This document shows positions 51,411 to 59,943 of a stretch of 64,000 nucleotides of DNA, piece by piece. Location: NCBI GenBank assembly GCA_916613615.1, contig OU744725.1, positions 58,846,575 through 58,910,574 on the forward strand, given 5' to 3'. The stretch comes from Steromphala cineraria (taxonomy: Eukaryota > Mollusca > Gastropoda > Trochida > Trochidae). Each line of letters begins with the position of its first letter. Position 1 is the first letter of the stretch. A program made the position numbers and the translations under genes. Below the pieces are notes generated by a model. It saw only the letters and a list, made by a program, of their open reading frames with translations, was not told the origin of the DNA and did no database searches.

Positions 51411-51984
51411 ATCAAATTTGTTCCTTTGTAGATCAATAGAAAAAAATCCTTTCAATGTATTGAAAATGGACTTCTGTTTAGGGGAACACCTCATAAAGCA
51501 CTTCATCCTTGATAAGCCAGAATAAACAGTACAATTATTCTCCACTATACCTTTGATTTAATGTACAGACCCAATCCTCGATAATCCAGCGGTAAATGTT
51601 TCAGGGCTGTTACTAAGTGTATATTTATCGAAACAAAAGAGCTTGATTATCAAAGATTTTGCAGACCCATGAAAGTAATATTCTTACAATTTTTCCATAA
51701 ATTTGCATGTTAATTAGTGTAAAGAACAGATGTGACCTTGACAACAGCTAAAGGGCAATTAAGTATGGCTAAATGAGTGACTAGTTTCGTCCAGTAGATT
51801 TAGACTCAATAAGATCGCTTGTTGAAACATTCCCCTTTTGTTTTACAACTGTTAATTAGTGTAGCAAAAATATTTTTCATGAAAAAGGTTCTTATTTTAT
51901 TATATGATTGAGGGTGAGATACTCTGTTCTATCAGTGAAATAAACCCTCTATCTGGCTACAGTGGCGATAACCTTTATCGTCAC

Positions 51985-52070
51985 TCGAGTGACGTCAAAG
52001 TCTGTCAAGTTCAAGACTTTGACGTCGTGTAACAATGGTCTGATGTCAGGAATTCTCATATGACGTCACA
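51985..52070. promoter_or_regulatory. CRE-like TGACGTCA motifs in an inverted repeat
   Basis: Perfect sites at 51990-51997 and 52061-52068. The first is part of an inverted repeat, TGACGTCAAAGTCT against AGACTTTGACGTCG, around an 11-nt spacer. It sits about 80 bp from the foldback element at 52150. Confidence 0.45.
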
Positions 52071-52149
52071 CTGTTACCGCGGTGACGGGCTCTTCCAAGC
52101 GGCCGCTCAACATGAAATTGGCCTTTTTTGACGTAATTAGAAGGATTTA

Positions 52150-52318
52150 ATCATATAATAAAAAGAATATCTGTCAATTCTCGTGAGGTAGACAAGTTAA
52201 ATATTTTCACTCGTGGCTGCGCCACTCGTGAAAATATAAACTTTCTACCTCACTCGATGAGATAAACATGGTATTAGTCAAGAAAAGACAGATATCCTCT
52301 ATGTATCATTATCAAACT
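52150..52318. repeat. Foldback element with apex GTGGCTGCGCCAC
   Basis: TTTTCACTCGTGGC and GCCACTCGTGAAAA flank a 3-nt loop. GTGAGGTAGA-AAGTT pairs with AACTTT-CTACCTCAC, and GAATATCTGTC pairs with GACAGATATCC at the ends. Arms are imperfect over about 75 bp. Confidence 0.85.
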
Positions 52319-52811
52319 TGGCCTGTAAACTGAAATCATCGCTGCTTGAAGTTCATAATTTATTTCTATTATCTGATGAATGTTTATGTAACCTCACCAG
52401 AATTACCGTACAAAATTAAGACTGTACAAATCTTACAATTGAGATAACAGATCACCATTATAAACTTGTTCACTTCGTAATTTGATTAAACTGCTGTAAT
52501 AATCGATTGAAAATTAAATAGAAATTATTAGGCTATTGCTGAGATGATTCCATACAAATGTGCATAAAATGAACAGAATCGGACACAAATTAAATGCATG
52601 AAAATCATTTAATTTTAATTTAATTTTTATTGAATTTAACATGTCCGTCAATGGTGATAATGTCACTGTCCCAATATGACTGGCACGGGTCTGTAGGTAC
52701 AATCCAATAATTTTATTGCCTCCCTTTGTTTTTATTTAATCAATCAAATGTCCATCAAATGTCTGCTGTTCCATTTAATTGCATGCTTCTATTGTGATAT
52801 TTCACCTTTAA

Positions 52812-53239
52812 AGGGGCAGTAGCATGTTTTTAGGGGGAATATAAGGTGATGTCAGGAAAATGAAAATTAAAACACGTCGGCGACATCACCGTATGGTGAA
52901 GAAGACGTTAAACCCCAATCCAACAACAACAATGAAAATTAATGGTTTCAAATGAAAGACAATGTATTTAGACTAAATGGAGCAGTAATAATTCAAATAT
53001 ATAGCGTAAGGTTCAGCCTTGCGATTCCTTTTTCTTACAAAAATGAATTAAAGGTGTTCACAAAAAAATGGCCGCCAATGGATTTTATGTGAATCCTCAT
53101 ACTTTGTCCGCTGACTATGGGTGATTGGCTTCTGTAATGTGATTGTTGACACTGTCAATATAATACATTAGGCATTTACTTACAATTATAAGTGCAATTT
53201 TAAAAATATAAAATTATCAAAAAACGTGCTACTGCCCCT
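52812..53239. mobile_element. TTAA MITE copy 4, carrying a SINE-tail insertion
   Basis: Ends AGGGGCAGTAGCATG and CTACTGCCCC, with TTAA at 52808-52811 and at the right edge. The interior is that of the family, interrupted at 52871-52930. Confidence 0.88.
52871..52930 (+). mobile_element. 60-bp truncated SINE with 12-bp target site duplication
   Basis: The insert ends GACGTTAAACCCCAATCCAA followed by CAACAACAAC. It is flanked by perfect direct repeats AATGAAAATTAA (52859-52870 and 52931-52942). Other MITE copies show the uninterrupted sequence, confirming the insertion. It looks like the 3' tail of a tRNA-derived SINE truncated at its 5' end. Confidence 0.88.
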
Positions 53240-53416
53240 TAAAAGGGTCAATTTTTTTGTGAACACCTTTAATTCATTTTGTGTAAGAAAAAGAAATCGC
53301 ATGGCTGAACTTATTATATATTTGATTTATTACTGCTTCATTGAGTTAACATACTTTGCCTTTCTATAGGGAACCATTTATTTTAATATTCCCCCTAAAA
53401 ACGTGCTACTGCCCCT
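53240..53416. mobile_element. Partial TTAA MITE copy 5, abutting copy 4
   Basis: TTTGTGAACACCTTTAATTC to ACGTGCTACTGCCCCT, followed by TTAA at 53417-53420. It is in inverse orientation to copy 4 and lacks its left half. Copies 4 and 5 together form a composite bounded by TTAA on both outer sides. Confidence 0.8.
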
Positions 53417-53889
53417 TTAAAGATTAAATTTATCAGCATCTGAGAATTGGACTTTGATAGTGTACATTAGTAATTTGGTAACCAAAAACAGATTCCTGTT
53501 CATAAAAAAATATGGAAACTAATGTTTTTATCCAGCTATGGTGTCAATGTAGCTTGACAGAACACAGGCTTTGTTGTGTTTGCTTTTTTTAAAGATTTAA
53601 TAAATTTGGTTAATCTGTTCATAGGCTCAGCTATCTGATTTAAACATCCTGGGATGTTTGTGTGTTTTTGCAAACACCCGGCCAATGCTAGGATTTCTGT
53701 TATGAACATTATAGTGTTGTTGAATGCAGGGACCAACAATGCAATTATGTTTTCTTATTGGTTAACTAAAATTAATAAATTTCACTTCAATGTCAGCCTA
53801 TTCTGTAGCTCCATTATTTCTCTAAGGATTTAAGGATTTTAAGGATGTTGCTGAACAAGCATATACTTGAGTGTAACTTAAGTCGGGTA

Positions 53890-53992
53890 ATATCCTCGTA
53901 ACTCTTCATTCCTTGAAAATAATAGGCCTTGGCCCCTGGGGGCCTCAGCTCCATTATTTTCAAGAATTGGAGTGTAACTTAGACATTACCTG
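53890..53992. repeat. Foldback hairpin with GGCC-rich apex
   Basis: TTCCTTGAAAATAAT pairs with ATTATTTTCAAGAA around GGCCTTGGCCCCTGGGGGCC. Outer parts GAGTGTAACTTA occur on both sides. The rest of 53420-54080 holds nothing else recognisable. Confidence 0.75.
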
Positions 53993-54083
53993 ATACAAAG
54001 GGCCAGCAAATGGGCATAGTGACATCAGTGAGTCAAGCCTACATGAGATCTGGATCTTAATCTGGATTTAAGAATGAAGAATG

Positions 54084-54256
54084 GGGGCGAGATAGCGAGG
54101 TGGTTGGCGTGTTCTGCTTTGGATCAGGAGGGTCCATGGTTCGAATCTCGTCAGGGGCTCAGCAACTGTGTCTGCAGTAGATAACTTTTCTACAAGCAGT
54201 AAGGTTTGGGTGCAATGCTACACTGAATTTCAACGCGGTACCACCCATGGTTTGCT
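54084..54256 (+). repeat. tRNA-derived SINE
   Basis: The head GGGGCGAGATAGCGAGGTGG has an A box (54093-54107), and GGTTCGAATC (54138-54147) is a perfect B box at tRNA spacing. The cloverleaf cannot be completed (no acceptor stem or sensible anticodon arm), and a non-tRNA body follows (CAATGCTACACTGAATTTCA and on). It lies in the 3' flank of POPDC, opposite strand. Confidence 0.75.
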
Positions 54257-54701
54257 AGTTCCAGTTAGCATTTTTACAATTTGCTCATAAAATTTATCAG
54301 TTAAGACATTGTTATGCCATAGAAATGCTTTCCACGTTCAAAGCGCCAATGGTTGCTTTCACAAAGTGTTCCTATTTAATTTAATACACTCTATTCTTTG
54401 TCAAATTGTTAAATCCTGAAACTAAAATGTTATAATTTTTAATATTTGAAATCAAGAGAAATCATGTAATAATCATATACATATATGTGTATAAACAGAA
54501 AAATCCTCATGAATTTCATTTCCACAATAATACCCGATAGAACTGTCTCTTTAACAAACAAGACAAACATATAGGAGACTGATATCAGGTGAAAAAGTGA
54601 ATACAGGATCCAGCAATGGCTGTAGTTCAATGATAGCTGGCAACATCATCGGCATGACAAGACACAAGTTCAGACAGTATCCAAACGCAGGCTGTGAGAA
54701 A

Positions 54702-54790
54702 TCAGACACTTGTTTCCACTGAATCCTGTCTTGCGTTCCTCTCCTTCCTCCTTAAGGCTGCTCCGACAGATGCTATGGTCAGTCCACCGC
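54702..54790 (-). CDS. POPDC (BVES-like): POPDC exon 4 (C-terminal tail, ETSV end)
   Basis: The acceptor CTGTTTGTAG precedes 54790. The two leading bases GC complete codon 323 (Ser) with the last base of exon 3. The tail then reads GGLTIASVGAALRRKERN through to QDSVETSV and stops with TGA at 54704-54702. The phase match, good acceptor and in-frame stop support it, but the tail is not conserved in the family, so support is weaker than for exons 1-3. Candidate ATTAAA-type polyadenylation signals on this strand lie near 54375-54385. Confidence 0.78.
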
Positions 54791-57700
54791 CTACAAACAG
54801 AAATATTTGTTGCAATATTCATAAGTATCATAATGGATTAGGAGATTATTATTCGAGTAAGTGCGTCATATGACTGTTATGAAAAGAGTGTGAATTTTTG
54901 TATTGCCCGAGTGAGAGCGAGACTTATACACAAATTTGCACAAGTTTCGTAAAAGTCATTTTGCACACTTCGGAGGGTAATAATTTCTTTATTACCAATT
55001 CAATCCTATTTCATTCTCTAAGAAATATCTGCTAATTCCCTTGTGGCTGCTTGCTATATTGACGTCACGAACAATTGTTTATGTCGAACAAGTGGAAATA
55101 TTTGGGAACTCGCGCTACAACATTATCGTGATATGTGCACATGTGCTCATATTGAAAATATGTCACTACCGGTACATATTTTCAACCGTATGGGTAATAA
55201 ATAAGGGATACTAAACCACCTTCCATTTAATACTATAAAATCAGCGAAAGCGAGTTAGGTATCAAATTATTCACGAGTTTAATAAAAATAGTATTTAATG
55301 AAAGAAAGTTAAGTATTGTGTTTAGTACTTGCCCTAGAAATCAAGCAATTTTGCCACTATTGACAACATTCTACAGCTGCATATCATAAGTTTGTTCACC
55401 TGCTTGTGATCGTAGTGCAAATATGTTATTTGGGTTTCGTTTTGACGTTCATAAAACAACTCCATGACCACTTACAGCAGATCATCAATTGTCCATGTGT
55501 AAAATAACCATTCCCAAACCATATTTCAGGATCGTCTTGTCACTGTTGCCGAATGTCGATATTTGGCAATGTTAAATAGAGAGATGGGGTCATATTTGTG
55601 AAATTCGGATTTTCTTAAATTTCGATAAAAATCATCCATGTAAACTTTGTAGGAAAAACATCAGCACAGTTACGTAGCATTAGCGCAAAGGAACACCTGT
55701 GAATAAAGATCTAAAGCTGTGGATCACGTATGAAGGATTTTTTAAAGCAAAATAGAAATCAGGTTCTTCGAAATTTTGACCCCTGGTCACTTCAATGACC
55801 TGCCAAATTTGTTACAGCTATCTGCTAGGTCACTAATATGTGAACACAAACTGAATCTTAACTTAAGCAGTGAAATTTCATCATTATCGGTTTCGTTTCT
55901 ACAATGATATGATGTCTCAAAGACGTTACAAATTACATGATATTTGCACTAGAATACGAAGATAAGTGAACAAACTTAAGATACGCAGCTGTATATACAT
56001 GCATTTATGCATGCTAAGGACTTCCAATAATTTGATGAAGGAGGATTGGAAACTTTTCCTTTAATCAGGTGGATTATGCATGTGCCAACAAAACAGGGAA
56101 GGAGACGCACAACTTCACTTAGTGATATGGACGTTGATGAGGTACATGAGTCATCAACAACAAAACATTTGTTAACGTGTTAGATAAGCTTACTCATGTG
56201 GACGTTGTTGAGCTTTGTGAGACTAAGGCAGGAGTCCTGGGTGACCAGGCTGTTCCTTAGGTTGACCATGGACGACTGTCTACTGGCCAGTGTACGCATG
56301 TAGTCCGGGTTGACCATGAGGAGCTCTTGGATCTGGTACAGCTTGTGGCTGATGTCCTTGCCCAGGATGTAGTGGAATGCTGTGGACATGTAGAGGTCCT
56401 GGTCAAGATACTCCTGCAGGGTCGGATAGTGCCATGTCAGGATCTGGCTTTCCTCTCTAGCAGATATTGTCACCTGGTGAAACATTTCAAGAAGGTGACT
56501 CAAGCAAGTTATATCAGGCAGTGGATTTGGTATTCTTGCCTGGCTATTAGAAATGATTGATAAGATTGGTTGGGTAGTGCCAACGTCGTCGGTTTTAAAC
56601 TAAATTTGCGGGTGTTGAATAACAATTAATCCCGGAAATTTTACAAACGCAACTATTTATCTTCTAAGTGGATTTGATATTCTTGCCTGGCTATTAGAAA
56701 TGATTGATAAGATTGGTCGGGTAGTGCCATGTCAAGATCTGGTTTTCTTCTCTAGCAGATATTGTTACCAATGGAGAAGAATTTCAAGAAGGTGACTCAA
56801 GCAAGTTATATCAGGTAGTGGATTTGGTATTTTTGCGTCGCTATTAACTACTAAGAAATTGATAATCAATAAGATTCGTTGGGAAGTGCCAAGTCAGGAT
56901 CTGGTTTTCTTCTCTTGCAGATATTGTCACCTGGGGAGAAGAATTTCAAGAAGGTGACACAAGCAAGGTTTATCAGGCAGTGGATTTGGTATTCTTGCCT
57001 GGCTATTAGAAATGATTGATAAGATTGGCTGGGTAGTGCCAATTCAGAATCTCACCAGGCTTTCTTCTCTACAGACATTGTCACCTGGGGAGAAGAATTT
57101 CAAGAAGGTGACTCAAGCAAGTTATATCAGGTAGTGGATTTGGTATTCTTGCCTGGCTATTAGAAATTAATGATCGATAAGATTGGTTGGGTAGTGCCAT
57201 GTCAAGATCTGGCTTTCTTCTCTGGCAGATATTGTCACCTGGGAAGAAGAATTTCAGGAAGGTGACTCAAGCAAGTTATTACAGGCAGTGGATTTGGTAT
57301 TCTTGCGTCACTGTTAGAAATTAATGATCGATAAGATTGGTTGGGTAGTGCCAAGTCAGGATCTGGTTTCCTCTCTAGCAGATATTGTCACCTAGGGTGA
57401 AGAACGCAAGGTTATCACAACAAGGGTTAGGGTACACCATGACAGCAAGAGGCTTTGTCACCGGCTATTTAGAAATGAGTGAAAAAGGGTTCATGACTGA
57501 AGGGTAACTATTAGAGCATGGTTTGAATGGTTCCATGTCAGATTCTGGTTTCTTTCTCTAACAGAAATTGTCACCTTTGATAACAAATGTCAAGAAGGTT
57601 GTGATAACAAGGGTAGAAGGGTAGAAGTAGAAGTGAGTTAAGAATGGTTTGATGGGTTTGGGGTATCATATCAGGATCTGGCGTTCTTCTCTGGCAGATA

Positions 57701-59890
57701 TTCAATTACCTTGGTGAAGAAGTTTTGTCATTACAAGGTTAGGTAAAGCCACATAAGGATCTTGCTTTGTTACAAGGGTAATTAGAAATGAATAAAGAGT
57801 GGTTTATAACTGCAAGGTATTCTAGCATTGGTTGGATATATTACTGATGGTGAAGAAGGTTATCATAACAAGAAAGAAATCATTCAGAGATGAAAAAGAA
57901 TAGCTGCCTCAATGCAAAAAAAAGAATCTGTGTTGCAAATTTCCATCACTTGAGGATTGGAAGAACTGAAAAACATGGCACACTTGTAACAGAGGCTACA
58001 TGTGAAAACAACATTATGGAAATTTGCTATTATTTGAAATCCTATACATCTACCTGACATCTACATTTAATCATTGGACCTATTTCCAACTTACATTTTC
58101 AAACAGGGTCAAATACCCGATGGAGGAAATTAGTGAAATATTTGTTGAAATAAAGAAGGCGAAAGAAGCTTGTATGCTTTACTTGTTTCAAAGAGAAATA
58201 TTTATAATCAAACTCCAATAAATATTTGCAATCATAAAATGAATGTGGAAGTAAATATCAAGATTTTCGAATTATATGAAAATGACCCCTGTTCCAACAG
58301 TTTTGACCATTGTTCAGACACTAACAAATTTTATTTATGGGGAATTGAAAAAAATATAAATTCTCTAACAAATGCTCAGAAAACACAAAGAACATTCAAC
58401 CAACACATGACAAACTAATTTACTCTTAAATCATTTAGTTTAACCTGTACATATTTTGCGTCAGTGAGTTTGCCCTAGATCTATTATTTGAAATACTATA
58501 AATCTACCTGATAGGTATCCTCTGATTCTTCTAACGGCACTGCCTGGTCGCACTCCGGTGAATCAACAAACTCATTTACTTCTATGTTGTGAAGGAAAAA
58601 CTTGCCATAATTGACTTTAAGTCTGAAAACAAGCAAAACTTCATATATCTAGTATTAGAACCATAACAGTGCATGGGCACCAAAAATATTTGTTTCTATT
58701 GATAATATGAAATTGACAGAATAGTAATTGGTTTCTAGCATGTATTTAAAGGTACATGATATTTCATATTTTTCAGTTCACATAAAAAACATAACATCTA
58801 TATGCTTGACATTTCAGAATGTTAAAATGGTAGTTTAATATTTCAATATAAATTGCCACATATGATTTATGGGCATAAAGGATTAGAAATACATAATAGA
58901 TCAAATAAATAATTTCTATATGCTTGACATTTCAGAATGTTAAAGAGGTACTATTAGATTTAAACATAAATTAGCACATATGGTTTATGGTAATATAGGG
59001 TCCCATTTCATAATAATGATAATTTAATTACTGATTATTTATGTCACATTATCTAAATTGTATTAAACAAAATCGATCAGGGATATCCTAAACTTTGACC
59101 AAACCAAATTGCTGTTTTCCTAATCCAAATGTTTTTATCGGGTCTCTAAAGTCCTCATTGATTTCTCTTTGTAGTTTTCTTAGATTAAACAAACCTGATC
59201 TAGTGGTCTGTTCCACTAATTACCTTGTCACAATACATCAATACCTTCATTAAACACAGGTAATGAAATTAGAGATAAGAGAAAGCCTTTCCTTTCTAGT
59301 TTACAGAGGAACACTCACTTTCCTTTGATCAATATGGACACTTTTTCTCCCAAGGCCGTGATTCCCTCCACAGCATAAATACTTCCCTTGGGAATTGTCA
59401 AAACAGTCCCAATTTTACATAACAAGGCAAACTCCTTTCTGGTCATCTTGAGAGGCTTGAAGAGCTTGATATAGGTATCTTCCATCCGGTCGTGCATTTT
59501 GACCGGGAAGTTGACATAAGTCAGGTATCCTATGTGACTGAGATTCACTGCTAAGAAAACAGCATTCCATACAAGGACGTCAAGCATGCACACAAAGAGT
59601 CCAGCCCAGAGAAGGTAGAACACAAATCCTACGAGAAGAAGACATCGCAGGAAGAAGACATGAAATCGGAAGCTGCTAGGAGTTAAGAAAGAAATGGCCA
59701 TACAAAGATTAGCCAGCTGAAATACTGTGTGTTGAGCTTCTTCCCATGTGTAGCATTTTCCTACAGGGCTTGCTGTTGTTGGGGTGTAGATACTGGTGGT
59801 TTCGGTCACGTTGGCGCCAATGGTGGAGTAGTTGGCACTGGTCAAACTGGTGACATTAGAGAGAAGGGTCCTTACTGTTGTGTTGGACAT
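54702..59890 (-). CDS. POPDC (BVES-like): Popeye domain-containing protein (POPDC/BVES-like), 4 coding exons
   Basis: Manual splice model on the minus strand: exon 1 59319-59890, exon 2 58508-58622, exon 3 56194-56473, exon 4 54702-54790. Every junction is GT-AG and the frame stays open for 1,056 nt (351 residues plus stop), close to the usual 340-360 of the family. The N-terminus has sequons at N3, N12, N20 and N27. Three hydrophobic stretches follow (about 57-71, 77-100, 102-125), then the cytoplasmic Popeye domain (about 130-275). That domain carries both signature motifs of its cAMP pocket: FVDSPE (209-214) and YQVTI (228-232). ILGKDISHKLY (265-275) also matches the family. Family knowledge: POPDC proteins are glycosylated three-pass membrane proteins that bind cAMP and act in trafficking and excitability in striated muscle and epithelia. 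The ATG at 59890 is chosen because it has A at -3 and starts the sequon-rich N-terminus; an in-frame TTG lies 18 nt upstream. The C-terminus ETSV fits a class I PDZ ligand (inference). The exact POPDC paralogue is not assigned. Confidence 0.93.
54840..54995. repeat. Foldback element in POPDC intron 3, copy a
   Basis: The left arm (ATTATTATTCGAGTAAGTGC, then ATATGACTGTTATGAAAA) is the imperfect inverse of the right arm (AAAAGTCATTTTGCACACTT, then CGGAGGGTAATAATTT). The apex is AGTGAGAGCGA. Confidence 0.7.
55060..55067. promoter_or_regulatory. CRE-like TGACGTCA in POPDC intron 3
   Basis: A single perfect palindrome between two foldback elements. It is a CREB/ATF-type site by sequence only. Confidence 0.35.
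55188..55330. repeat. Foldback element in POPDC intron 3, copy b
   Basis: TACTAAACCACCTTCCATTT-AATACTAT pairs imperfectly with ATAGTATTTAATGAAAGAAA and on to TTTAGTA. The region between contains GCGAAAGC, a sequence known to form an unusually stable DNA mini-hairpin. The remainder of intron 3 (55335-56190) shows nothing recognised. Confidence 0.6.
56194..56473 (-). CDS. POPDC (BVES-like): POPDC exon 3 (YQVTI motif, end of Popeye domain)
   Basis: The exon starts in phase 0 directly after TTTCACCAG and encodes residues 230-322, beginning VTISAREESQILTWH. The donor is GTAAGC at 56193-56188, leaving one base of codon 323. Reading past the donor reaches a stop at 56180-56182, so an unspliced short C-terminus is possible. 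The clean reading frame of exon 4 favours splicing. The first 45-50 nt and the acceptor are copied repeatedly in the upstream intron (56.7-57.7 kb). Confidence 0.92.
56425..57745 (-). repeat. Tandem array of partial POPDC exon 3 acceptor copies in intron 2
   Basis: The segment spanning the end of the intron, the acceptor and the first 45-50 coding bases of exon 3 recurs along intron 2. The bases equivalent to the acceptor junction lie near 56473 (true exon), 56767, 56930, 57084, 57238, 57391, 57574 and 57708. Spacing is mostly 153-163 bp; the first gap is longer and holds an extra insertion. The copies at 56930 and 57238 keep both AG and an open VTISAREE-type frame. The copy at 56767 has lost the AG. 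The copies at 57084 and 57391 have frame-breaking changes. The two furthest copies are the most diverged. Confidence 0.85.
56582..56665. repeat. Short interspersed fragment shared with 43.30-43.38 kb
   Basis: About 80 bp inside the first unit of the exon 3 junction array, including AACAATTAATCCCGGAAA and CGCAACTATTTATCTTCTAA, closely matches a stretch at about 43303-43378. Both are on the same strand. It is probably a piece of a mobile element, and it explains why the first array spacing is longer than the rest. Confidence 0.65.
57750..58500. other. POPDC intron 2, distal part
   Basis: No repeat or exon recognised beyond the junction array. Plus-strand frames at 58024-58418 match no known family and lie antisense inside the intron. 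Confidence 0.6.
58508..58622 (-). CDS. POPDC (BVES-like): POPDC exon 2 (DSPE motif exon)
   Basis: This 115-nt exon is too short to stand out as an open frame. It was found by looking for the missing middle of the Popeye domain. The acceptor TTTTCAG precedes 58622 and the donor GTAGAT follows 58508. It encodes residues 191-229, including YGKFFLHNIEVNEF and the phosphate-binding DSPE motif at 211-214. It ends in phase 0 with Tyr-Gln, which joins exon 3 to make the second pocket motif YQVTI. Confidence 0.92.
58796..58998. repeat. Two-copy tandem duplication in POPDC intron 1
   Basis: A unit of about 120 bp beginning TATATGCTTGACATTTCAG occurs at about 58799 and again at about 58918. The copies differ by scattered substitutions. 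It is intronic, with no coding signal. The rest of intron 1 (58623-59318) shows nothing recognisable. Confidence 0.7.
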
Positions 59891-59943
59891 GGTCAGGGTC
59901 AGGGTCAAGGGATGACCTTTTCTTGTGACTCATTAGGAAGAAT
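59319..59943 (-). CDS. POPDC (BVES-like): POPDC exon 1 (5'UTR remainder, N-terminus, three TM segments, start of Popeye domain)
   Basis: A pyrimidine-rich acceptor ending in CAG places the exon start at 59943, so 59891-59943 is 5'UTR and at least one non-coding exon should lie further upstream. The coding part, from the ATG at 59890, gives residues 1-190 and two bases of codon 191. The donor is GTGAGT at 59318-59313. Read through, the frame meets a TGA inside the donor, so the open frame alone would wrongly suggest a finished protein here. VWNAVFLAVNLSHIGYL and the run from FPVKMHDR to ILIKGK are recognisably Popeye. Confidence 0.92.
59856..59933 (-). promoter_or_regulatory. Upstream ORF overlapping the POPDC start codon
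   Basis: In the 5'UTR part of exon 1, an ATG at 59933 opens a 25-codon frame starting MSHKKRSSLDPDPDH. It runs past the main ATG at 59890 in another frame and stops at 59856. Its start context is weak (C at -3), whereas the main ATG has A at -3, so leaky scanning would be expected. Overlapping uORFs of this kind generally lower translation of the main frame. Whether it is in the transcript depends on the predicted acceptor. Confidence 0.5.

Noticed and set aside
54084..54160. Functional tRNA gene
   Set aside because: Good A and B boxes, but no acceptor stem or sensible anticodon arm, and a SINE body follows.
56327..56560. Plus-strand 77-codon frame over POPDC exon 3
   Set aside because: Antisense shadow of exon 3; no family match.
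58024..58418. Two overlapping plus-strand frames in POPDC intron 2
   Set aside because: AT-rich, no similarity to known proteins, antisense within an intron.
59315..59908. Single-exon 197-residue protein starting at 59908
   Set aside because: The start is TTG and the end is a stop within a GTGAGT donor. Splicing to exon 2 restores the Popeye domain, and the ATG at 59890 is preferred.
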